Shown one piece after another: positions 34,501-46,500 of a stretch of DNA of 64,000 nucleotides. Within the stretch, counting starts at the first letter, position 1. Every line of letters starts with the position of its first letter. The notes beneath the pieces are model-generated. The model saw nothing but the letters and a program-made list of their open reading frames with translations. It was not told the DNA's origin and ran no database searches. This DNA comes from Brienomyrus brachyistius (lineage: Eukaryota; Chordata; Actinopteri; Osteoglossiformes; Mormyridae): positions 1,789,001-1,853,000 of the forward strand of contig NC_064554.1 in NCBI RefSeq assembly GCF_023856365.1. The letters are read 5' to 3'. The translations under genes and the position numbers were made by a program.

Positions 34501-37500
34501 ACAAAGGGCTCATTGAGGGTGAGGCTTAAAGCTCAAACAGAGTGTTTCGAGCAGAAGGTGAATAGAGATGTACAGTATGAGAAAGAACATGTGTTTTTGG
34601 AACTTTGACGTATGTAAATCTATTCTGGTTGGCCCTAAAAATAAAATCATGAACAGTGAAAATACGAATAATAGGGCTGCTTTAATATTTTTTTAGTTTT
34701 CCCCTGTATCAATGTATTGTATTTTTTTTAATTTTGATTGCTCTTGGAATTATTACAGTATATCACTGTAAAAGACAAGTAATAAAAGCTGTAAACAAAT
34801 TTGATTCATCAATCAGTGATTACAGCAGTGTGTTGGGACAAGTCTCAGAGTAACAGAGGTGTTTTAATGGGCATGTTCTGAATATGTGCTTTTGACTAAG
34901 CCGGAAAGCCAGTGGTGCAGCCTGACTGCGCTCTGTTTGCTGACCAGCACTTCGCCTCCCTTTTGCGTCTTTCAGCGCGGAGGTCGGGATAAACCTGAGC
35001 ATCCCCATCATCTCGGCCGGCAGCTTCGGCCTGTCCTGCAACTACAAGGGCAACCTCACCCGGATTCTGCCCCCGGCGCGCAAGATCTCAAGCTTCTTCG
35101 TCTACTTCTGGAACTTCACTCACCCGGGCCTCAAGCCACGATGGGAGACCGTTTTCATCTACAAGAAGCCCGACAACACAGAGGACTGCTTCTGGTGAGG
35201 TCCCAGCTCACACCATGGCAACCCAGTCTGTCCCTTTGGGTAATCATCATAAAGTGGCCATTTATGGTATTTTATGACAGCCCTGAGGTGTTTCGAGACC
35301 AAAGTTGTAAAGGCTGTCTGTGTGAGCTCTTAGTCTGAAAGAAGTTGGTAAATATCAGCTTTGAGGGAGGAAAATGTGATTTTCAGGGTACATTGGATAA
35401 GTGAACAGCTGGGAGGTGCACATTCAATACAGTAATTAAAATTAAAAAAATAATTAAAAAGCTGACAGCTTCATCTGTAGTCCTTTAAGGTGGCAGAAGT
35501 TTAGGACTGAAGTTTCCTGGTCCAAAGGTTTAAAAATGTTTGCACTACTAACAATAATTGACTTAAATAGATAAAATAAAAGATCTAAGCATACTTCTTG
35601 TCTAAGGTTCAGTAATATGTAAGGTAAGGAGCAGGCACTGATTACAGTGCGTTGCTGCACCCACCACACGACAAACCACCTCAGGGATGAGAACCTGAGT
35701 GCAGCCATGTGGCGGGTGATACCTCAACACCACCCTAGTCCAAATTGACCAGTGCAAGTTTTCTTCTGGTGGCTGGAGTAACAGTCCTGCTACCAACTCC
35801 CAAGTTTTTCCCTGTAAGTTGGAGGACCTGCTTGCATGGCTGGATGTAGATTAACGTCATACCCAGGATGAAGCAACTGCAGGTTAAGGACCTTGCTGAA
35901 AGGCCCAATGGAGTAGAATCACTCCTGATATTCTCAGGACTTGAACCAGAAACCATCGAGTTGCTGGCACAGATCCCTAGCCTCAGAGCCACCGGTCCAC
36001 TTAGTAATATGTAAACCATGTGTTTTTTGGGGATGCCAGGATCTCTGTACATGGGTTTATGAATGCTTCATGCGCACCTGAGCACTTGTAAGGGGAACAT
36101 GTGTTCCCTTGATTTTTGTACAACACATGGAAACAGGTGACGACATCACATGCTTTTTTTGTGTCAAATGCAGGTATATTAATGCTTTAGATTTTGACAA
36201 CTCAATCAGAAAGGAAATACTGAGAACAAAGGAGAAAATGAAGGAGAAACTACAGAAGAAAGACAGGGAAAGCAACTGTATGTATCAACCTCTATCACTC
36301 TATTTTAGTGCTTCCCAGTCTGGTCCTTGGGGACCCAGAGACTATCCATGTTTTTGCTCCATCCCAACTTCCTGCCAGACAGTCCACATATTTGCTGCTG
36401 GGAGCTGGGAGGGAGCAAAAATGTGAACTGTATGTGGGTCCCCAAGGACTGGATAAGGAAACTGCTACATTTCCATCCACACTCAGCGGGCCCCAAGTGT
36501 TTTCCTTTGCAGAGTATTTGATGCCCCTATCATTTCTCCAAGATCCAAAACGGCCAGCAAAACAGCACAGAAAATACCTTCCTCTTACACACCCAAGTAC
36601 ATTGACACACTAAGATGTTTTTGCTCTTCTTGTTCAGTGTTCATCCTCTGTGGATGTCAGGAAGATTTCCTCAATCTGACATGGGGTGTGAAGCTGGATT
36701 CCAGCGTCCTCTTCATTGACCTTTACAAGTCAGTCTGACCTTCTCACTACAGCGGGACAAATATAACCATGGTTTCAGTTACCCATGGTTTACCACAGTC
36801 TGAATAAAAAATTGAAAAATTCCAGAAATAAACAGTTCATAAGTTTCAAACAGTGTGTGCCAAACAAGTACTGGCTGTAACATGATGAAATCTGCCATCC
36901 CAGTTGCACACAGTACATCTCCCTCTGTCCTCATACCCATGCCTCCCCACAGACCTCTCATCCTGTCCTCATACTACGCCTCCCCACAGACCTCTCATCC
37001 TGTCCTCATACCCGCGCCTCCCAACAGACCTCTCATCCTGTCCTCATACCCGCGCCTCCCCACAGACCTCTCATCCTGTCCTCATACCCGCGCCTCCCCA
37101 TAAACCTCTCATCCTGTCCTCATACCCGCGCCTCCCCACAGACCTCTCATCCTGTCCTCATACCGCGCCTCCCCACAGACCTCTCATCCTGTCCTCATAC
37201 CCGCGCCTCCCCACAGACCTCTCATCCTGTCCTCATACCGCGCCTCCCCACAGACCTCTCATCCTGTCCTCATACTAATGCACGTTTCTAGTTAATTGCT
37301 GAGAATAAAACAGTGATTGAAATCATGTCTAAAATAACATCTTTCCTTACCAGCCATGAGTACCATCAAAACACGACAGCTGACTCAGCCATGCAAAATG
37401 TTCTAGTCCTCACATTACCGTACCAGAGAAACTACTCCAGTTATCCCTACAATCTTTCAGGAGTAGAACAGGTAAGACATTGCCTATGTTTTTTATATAA

Positions 37501-40500
37501 ACTCTTTTATAGTTTAACTTTTTGGGTACTGGGGGTTATTTCGTTGATATTTTTTCCTTCCAATATTTTAATAATATGACTTGGTTGTACCAGTACCAAG
37601 AAGAGAACTTTTGGATGAATGTTCAGGTGTATGCAGTGCCAGTCAATATTCTCGGCACACCTACTGAAATTTGTTTTCATGACAGCCCTATGCACACCTT
37701 GAGGTTAGGTAGAACTGTATTATCTTGTGAACGAGGAAAGAGATGGAATGCTGTGACAGATGACTTGGCCCCCCACAATTCCCTTACCTAAACTGGTTTG
37801 GGATGAGATGGACGGAAGAGTAAGATCAAGGTAGCCAACTTGTGGCCAGAGCTTGTGGAAACTCCTTCAGGCCTGTTGAAGAAGCATTCTAGGAGGCTAC
37901 ATCTGGAAGCTGGGTGAATGAATGCCAGAAGTCGGCAATGCTGTTATTAAAACGAAAAAGGGCTATTTTGAACAGTCTAAGTTTTGAGAAATTTTTGAGA
38001 TGTTGAACATTTTCTTGGTCGTTGCAATATTTCATATGCATTTCTTCATCACCTCAAGGTTTTTTGCTATAAGGTGAATACAATGGCTAAAATAGGGACA
38101 ACCCAATCATCTCTTGATCTTTGTCTCTCATGTCTGCCTGGTTCTCCATCATTTCTCCCCAGATAAAGAGACTGAGTGACTATGTCATAGGGTATCATGA
38201 CAGTGTCCTGCTCTTTGGACACGTGCTAAGGCAGATGGCAGAATCACCCCCCATCAGCATGGAAAACAGTGGCGAGCAGGAGGTCTTGACAAGTAGTCCC
38301 TTCAGGAACATCTCCTTTGAAGGTATAGTTCCTGGGAAGGACACTGACTTTGTAGGATGTATTAAGAACATTCTAGAACAGAATAAACCTCACATAGACT
38401 AGTTACTCCTGGTGGGGCCACTCGAATAGTGTTGCTACAAGGACCCCTAGATACATGTTTAGCAGCTCTAGAATAAAAATGTGGTCTGTCTGGCAGGGAG
38501 ATGGGAGAGAGCAAAAACGTGGTATACTCACATGTATTTGTTTGTTTAGGAATGGCTGGGCACTATGTACTGGATGAATACGGGGACAGGGATGTGAATC
38601 TTTCCATCCTTTATGTGGACAATGTTGACAATCAGGTAAGCTGACATTTATCAGTCACAACACAGCCATCATGATTAATGGTGTGTGGATGCCATTGTCA
38701 AAATCAAGAAAAGAGGATGATGGGAATGTTAATTTCACTGCAGGTAGCACATAAAAAAGCAGGGAATATGAAGTATTTTGCTTCTTAAAATGGTGAAGAG
38801 ACGAGGTGCAGGAATAGAGGAAGAAGCATTCTCAAGTCTGCCAATGGTGAAATCGATATTCAGTAAAAGCCAGGGATCGGACACTCTCGTAAAGCAATAG
38901 CCGGGATACAGTTTGTGTCCCTTCTGATTGTGATCTTTCAGGAGCTGTACCATACAGACTCTTTGATGGACGGGGTGGGGTCTCTTGACAAATTTTACTG
39001 ACCAAATGGGGCAACTTGAAAGGGAGGGACTTTCAGGTTTCAGATCTTTTAGGTTAATGGGACAGGTGCCCAGCTGCCCCCACCCCCTGCACATCCCTGC
39101 CCTCCACCCCTCTCTTCAGATCTGACTTGAGTCTGTTCCTCCCACAGTACAAGCTTCTGTTTGAGTTTGACACGTCCACCAACGTGACCACAGTTGTCAA
39201 TGAAAAGCCTTGTTGCTTCCTGTGGGCTGATGGAGGCCTGCCAGATGACCGCCCCCTGGTAAACGGTAACAATGCTTACCTATTTTACATCATCTTCCAT
39301 TGTCGAAGACCAGTTCCAATAATAAGAACAGAAGTACAGAGGACGGTAAAAACCCCGGATGTCGTTTTTGCCCCACTCCAAATATCAAGGATACATCTCT
39401 CGCATCATCACCAAACAAGACAAATTGCATGATTCATTGCGCCCCAAGTTTGTTCTTGGCAGGCATGTTAGCAAGACCGCTCTTGCCAAGACCAGTCTTG
39501 CATTCTTTGTATTGAGAAACATCCTCCTTCTCATGAGGTAGTATGGTATGGATTAGAAATAGGTTATGAAGGTGTCAATCATAAATTCCTAACTTGGATA
39601 GACCACATTGTTCCTGACTCCTCTAGAGCTCAACATCGTTGTCCTCATTCTGGGGATCGTCTTGCTGGTGATGTCAGTCATTGCTTTCGTGTTCTACAGG
39701 TATCCATGCCCTCTAACCTCACACTGCACTTACGATCAGATCCCATATTTTAATATTCCCTTTCTGATTCCTTCCATACCCCACACCACTGCTGAACGGT
39801 AGACAGCTCATCTGCTAGTTCATTGCAGTGATAAAATATCTTCTGGGCGGCAGGCAAAACAAAAGAGCACGTGAGATCAAGAAGAGGTGGTTCCATATCG
39901 AGTCCAGCCTCATTTGTCCCGTGGATGGGAAGGAGCACAGCCTAGTCTCCTTGAAGGTGAGGTCTTCCCTGTCCACCCCACATCCCAGCCAAGCAGGGCT
40001 GGGCAGGGCAAAAGCAAGCTCCTCTCACCCTGCTCCTCTCTTCCAGCTTGTCATGGATTCCTCACTTTCATCCCTGGTTCATGTAGCTCATGTTTTGTTT
40101 CCAAATATATTTTTATCATGTTGTATGTAGTAGTACATTTTCAACACAAATGATAATTAAGATCGTGCAACATCAGATGTGGATAGTTCAGGTCCAGAAA
40201 GCACAAATGCAAACCAAGGTTTTGTTTCTACCAACCAGTTGAGTCCTCTGTCACTATGATTCTTTATACGCAGCTGGTTGGTTGAAGCAAAATCTTTGTC
40301 TGAATTTTTACTTTCTGGACCTGAACTATCCACCTCTGATAATTATCCATGTTGTACAGAGTTAATTTTGGTGTGTCACAGAAATGTGGGATTAGGGGTC
40401 CCCTGGAGTACTGTTTTAATATAATAGTCCTCTGTCGTTTTCTTTAAATTAATCTCACTCTCTATTTCTTGTAACAGATTGATGAAGATCACAGGAAAGA

Positions 40501-43500
40501 GAGCACCGAGAGAATGCATGTGGCTCGCTATGACAAAAAGGTCCTGTTATGTGGTTCAGTGTGTGGCCACCAACCATTTTCCTATGGCTTCCTCATCTTT
40601 GTCCTGCTCTGAAGGAATCATGATAAAATAAGGCAGTTTGGTGAGAAAGGTATAACAAAGCTTGTATCCTTTCAGATTGTGATTCTTAAGGAGCTCTACC
40701 ACACAGACGGCTATTTTAGCGAGACCCAGAGGATCGAGCTCAATGCGGTAAAGTTCATCAGCCGTACCTTCTAGTCCCCCATCTGTTTGTTACTCTGTCC
40801 TTTTTGCAGCCGACCTCAACACGGGACTTTTGAGACCTCACAAGTAGGTCAACACTGGGACTCAGTTTCTTAGCATAACCTGGATATTATAGGGCCTAAT
40901 ATTTTAACTACGACCCTCACAGGTTCAACAGTAGGGCCTCATGTAACATGTCCATGTTTTTATTTGCTGGGCAATCAAGTCACATGACCACCAATGTTGG
41001 CCCGGCTACTTGTGCCTGTCTTGCGGTCCCACCCCTCCCCTTAGCCTCCCCCTTCTTGTTCCTCAGTTGCTACGCATCGACTACTACAATTTGACGAAGT
41101 TCTACGGCACGGTCAAATTCGAGCATGGTGTCTTTGGGGTCTTCGAGTACTGCGAACGGGGATCCCTGAGGGTAGGAATGGAACGGTACCTGGCTGGACT
41201 GTCTCTGATGGATGGCCTGTCATTTGGGTTTACCCAGTGACTGAACAGATGGTCATATTTACAGCCGGATGCTCATAAAAGCTTTTCCCGTCACATACCC
41301 ACAGCTCTCTTCCATGTATCTTTCCTCCTTGTAGTATGTACTGGATGATAAAATCTCCTACCCAGATGACACCTTTATGAACTTGGAGTTCAAGACTTCG
41401 GTCATGTATGACATTGCCAAGGTACCGTATGAGCAGAAGGTGTGTGTCTATATGCAGGAAATGAGAGTAATTACAGAGGAAAATTTAATCTGCGATTCAA
41501 CACATGGAAGTAAATCTGATGCAGTGTGAGTAGGTGTCACGCGGGCTGGGGACTGTTCCAACACGTGAAAAAATGTATAAACCAGCCTGATTTACGTAAC
41601 TTTTACACCAATCCAATGCGTCCTTGTATACTTAAGTGCAGGAACTTAATTCTTCAAGAGGAATAACCTCTAGGTCATCAGGTCATGTCCATAGCCAGTG
41701 TCTCACTCAGGTTGTCATTCATGGTGACCCGTGCAGGGCATGTCTTACCTCCACTCCAGCAGCATCAGTGTCCACGGGCGCCTGAAGTCCACCAACTGCG
41801 TGGTGGACAACCGCATGGTGGTGAAGATCACCGACTTTGGCTGTAACACGATCCTGGTCCCGGGAAAAGGCAAGGTCTAACCTACACTCATAAAAAGTAA
41901 TAAACAAGCAGTAATAAACTCCACTGCTGTCATTAAGGAGAGACAGTGAGAAGCACTGTGAGTCAAAACTCCATACCTGTGATGGGAAGATTACTAGTTC
42001 AAATCCTGTGGCTTGCAGAGTGAACATATGTCATTTGAGCCCTTGAGTGAGGCCCAAAGACCCCAAACCCTGCTCCATGGGTGCCAGATAAGTGGCTAAC
42101 ACTATACTGTAACCCTAAACCCTTTGTCACTCTGGCTTTTATAGGAGAATAAGATAAGATGTGTGAAGACCTGTACAAAAGGCAATAAACAAAATATCAT
42201 AAAATGTCATTATCAATTGAAAGTGAGTGACTGGAAGCACAACATGACTTTAATTTTTCACTCTACTAGACAAGAAGATACCACAATCTAAACGTTTTTT
42301 ATCTTGCAGATGATTTGAATATTTAGATAATGCTACAGTTGTAGACCTTCTGTTTTGCACACCGAGTTTGTTTCACTAATATATTTATACCTTTATGTCC
42401 TGTCTAACTGTTTATTGTCTGTTTCCCACAACTTCCTTGCCATTGGAGTTGACACATCTTAAGGGGATTTTACCATATCAATGACACCTGTGATTTTCCC
42501 TGCTCACCCTGGTTCCTCACCCCTCGCACGTTCTCCTGTTACCTCATCAGACCTGTGGACAGCGCCGGAGCACCTGCGCAGAGGAGGCGTCTCCCAGAAG
42601 GGCGACGTGTACAGCTACGCCATCATTGCACATGAGATCATGCTGAGGAAGGCCCCCTTCTACACCAGGGCCTGCTCCGACACTGCAGGTAAGGCCAGGA
42701 AAATGCACACTGAAGTAAGATAATATAGTGCTCTGTCAAAACGAGTATAGTGCTCTGTCAAATGGAGAGCAGAGGAGTACAGCGCTCTGTCAAAATGAAA
42801 GCAGAGTATAGTGCTCTGTGAAAACGAGTATAGTGCTCTGTCAAATGGAGAGCGGAGGAGTACAGCGCTCTGTCAAAATGAAAGCAGAGTATAGTGCTCT
42901 GTCAAATGGAGAGCAGAGGAGTAGTGCTCTGTCAAAAGGAGAGCAAAGGAGTATAACGCTCTGTAAAAAGGAGAGCAAAAAAGTATAATGTTCTGTAAAA
43001 AGGAGAGCAAAGGAGTATAGCGCTCTCTCAAAAGGAGAGGAAAGGAGTATAGTGCTCTGTAAAAAGGAGAGCAAAGGAGTACAGCGCCCTGTCAAAATGA
43101 ATCGGGTGACTGGAGGTCATGTTTTTATGGGTCTCTTTCTTTAGAGAAGCTGTTCAGAGTGGAGCACCCCACACCCACATGTTTCTTCAGACCTGACCTC
43201 GGCTTTCAGGTGCAGGGAGAGGCAGAACAGGAGGTATGGCCACTCCAGCTGACCGTCTCCTTGGTCATCCCACCATGTGCCCAAATTGGTCCAAGGGCGT
43301 CACCCCTCCATCTGTGTGTCCCAACGCTCACAGCTGCACGGACTCATTAAGAACAGTTGGGACGAGGACCCAGAGAAAAGAGCGGACTTCAAGAAGATTG
43401 AGAGCTCCCTGAGCAAGATTATCAGGTGAGCGTAAAAGCTTATCAGCATGTGACCACAGCTTTTTAAATTGGGAAAAGTCAGACAGAATTGCCACATCTG

Positions 43501-46500
43501 AAGGAAATGATTCTTTTTGCTATTTGCACAAGTATGAGTACATTGGAATGCTTCTTCCAGTGCTGTTGGAGCATTTCAGGGAGTTAAGGTCCTGGCAGAT
43601 GGGTCCAGTGGAGATTGCTCTGCTAAGGCAAGGGCTTGAACCAGCAACCTTCTGATTACAGGTCCAAAGATTTAGGTCATTGAACCACAGTGCACCTCAT
43701 GTCTCAGACTTACAGATCACAAAGAGAATAAACAAGTATGTGTTTGCGGGGTCTGTAACTCTGCAGTAACCTCCACGACCGGGCCAACGAAAGCTACATG
43801 GACAACCTGATCCGGCGGCTGCAGATGTACTCCCGCAACCTGGAACACCTGGTGGAGGAGCGTACGGCTCTCTACAAGGCCGAGAGGGACCGGGCCGACT
43901 GCCTCAATGTCATGCTGCTGCCTGCGTGAGTGTGGGGGGGGGGGGGGGGTGTTGGACTTAACGATGAAATGACATTTAAATCCGAAGCTGCCTTTTAGAA
44001 ACCATTTGAGCACCTCTGTGGAATCCAATCCCAGGCCACCAGGAAGCTTTTACATTCTGAATTCAGAAGATAGGGCCAGCTGCTTTTAGTTTGTGTTGTT
44101 CAGAGATAGAGAAAGGACTAAGGTGAAGGCCATTATCCATCAGTAAAGTGACATGACCCTCATGTGACCCCAACCTACCACCCGCAGTCCCGTAGTGAGG
44201 TCCCTGAAGGAGACGGGCCACGTGGAACCGGAGCTCTTCGAGGAGGTGACCATCTACTTCAGCGACATAGTGGGCTTCACCACGCTCTGCCAGTACAGCA
44301 CGCCCATGGAGGTGGTGGACATGCTTAACGACATCTACAGGAACTTCGATAGCATCCTCGACAACCACGATGTCTACAAGGTATGAAGGGTGGTGGCATT
44401 TTGGCAAGGAGCACTATTTCACGTCCATTTGGAGACCTTTTACTATTCTTGCACATCAGGTGGAGACCATTGGTGATGCCTACATGGCGGCATCAGGGCT
44501 TCCACGCAGGAACGGAAACAGGCATGCTGTGGACATCACCCGCATGGCTCTGGATATCTTGTCATTCCTGGGCAGCTTCAAGTTACGCCACATGCCCAGC
44601 CTGCCTGTATGGATGCGCATCGGGATCCACTCAGGTACAAGATACCAGGCCACACCCACTTCAGGGTCAACTCGTGTCAAACACCAGGCCACACCCAGTT
44701 CAGGGTCAACTTAGGTATAAAATTCCAAGCCACACCCACTTCAAGGTCCACTCAAGTACAAGAAACCAGGCAACACCCTCTTCAGGGTTAACTAGAGTAT
44801 AAGACACCAGGCCACACTCACTTCAGGGCCAACTCAGGTGTAAGACACCAAGCCACACCCACTTCAGGGCCCACTCAGGTACAAGATACAACGCCACTCC
44901 CACTTCAGGGATCAGTAAGGCACAATATATCAGGTCACGCCCACATCGAGGTCCACTCAGGTATCATCGACCAAGCTACCGTGTTAGGGTATGACCTGTT
45001 GCATCATGTTACATATCCTCTTCAGAATTCCTTGAAAAGGAACATTACAGCCTTGTTCATATTTAGTAATTAGTCGATCCTTCCACATCACGGGGGTAAG
45101 GGCGCCCCCCCAAAACAAAAAGACATGAGAAACTCGCGATACAAAGATCACTGCAAGATATCATGTGAGAGGCCGCCCAGCTCGGCGTCGTCCAGATCAA
45201 CATTTATATTTTATGCATTTATAAGTTAATAAACTTTTTGTCCGCTGGCCCTCGCGTGTCATCTGCAGCTTTCGCAGAGATTCCCTTTTACTTTTTTATG
45301 CCTCCCTTGCTCCCTATTATACAGTATATCAAGACTGCAATGGGGTCGAAGTCACAATGCAGAAGGGTGGACTGTACACGGATCAGGATGTTATTTGTAT
45401 GCTGTAGGAAACTTTCATCGAACGGGGCTGTCCTGTCATAGACCATGTGTGCCCATGTGTGACCCTGTGCTTGTTACATCTGTTTCTTTGTATAGGTCCC
45501 TGCGCTGCTGGGGTAGTGGGTGTGAAAATGCCGCGCTACTGCCTGTTTGGTGACACTGTTAACACCGCCTCCCGGATGGAGTCCACAGGCCTCCGTAAAA
45601 ACCACCTGCTGGGACATACACACATACATGCGTTGAAGCTACGCAATTGTCTACTATTGATGCATAAATATGCACCTGAGCAATAATAAGCTGATCTCCT
45701 TTCCTGGTGCTTCCCAGCTCTGCGAATCCACATCAGTCAGCCCACTATTGAAATCCTCCAGAGGACAGACTGCAAGTTTGAGTTTGAGAGGAGAGGGGAG
45801 ATCTACCTTAAAGTAAGCAAGCCGAACGTCGGTGGTTTCTCCATTGACCTAGATTTTGCTCACTTTGGAGATGTGAACTGAAAAACCATTAAATTTCAAC
45901 AACAAGCCCCCAGAGGTGAGGGGTATAGACACAGACCGGTTTGGGCTCCAGATGACACAGAATGGAAGAAGCAGGCAATAGATGGAATCTGTTTGCCATG
46001 TATCACTGATTTTGGATGCGGGCCCTCCAGTTCGGTTCAGATGTGTAAAATGTCCATCCATTTTCTATAACCGCGTATCTTATTTATGGTCATGGGGGGT
46101 CTGGAGCCAGTCAGGAGCCTATGGGCATAAGGCAAGGAGCAACCCAGGATGGGGTGCCAACCTATTGCAGGGCAAACTCAGACACCAGTCACACCTACGG
46201 CAATTTGGCAATTCCAATTAGCCTCAGAGGTGTGAATGTGTGAGTGAATGATGTGTGAGTGTGCCCTGCGATGGGCTGGCCCCCCATCCTGGGTTGTTCC
46301 CTGCCTCGTGCCCATTGCTTCCGGGATAGGCTCCGGACCCCCGGCGACCCAATAGGATAAGCGGTTTGGAAAATGGATGGATGGATGGATGTTTTTGGAC
46401 TGTGGGTGGAAACCGGAGAACCCAGAGGAAACCCGATGATGACACGCAAACTCCACAGACACATGGAATCCTGGTGGAGACTCTGAGGTGGGAGGCAACA

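Noticed and set aside
36904..37278. Long open frame with repeated [20 protein letters not shown]
   Set aside because: It is translation of a minisatellite in a GUCY2C intron whose unit length is not a multiple of three; there are no splice sites or homology for a real exon.
42722..43100. CRISPR-like array
   Set aside because: The repeats are contiguous and variable without unique spacers, and the DNA is eukaryotic. It is a minisatellite. The same applies to 36921-37276 and 44623-44968.
44383..44802. ORF of 139 residues over exon 23 and the minisatellite
   Set aside because: It is in the wrong frame relative to the cyclase domain and owes its length to repeat sequence.
45238..45441. ORF in GUCY2C intron 23 as a possible extra exon
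   Set aside because: Exons 23 and 24 join directly in frame (HSGPCAAG), and the ORF shows no homology.
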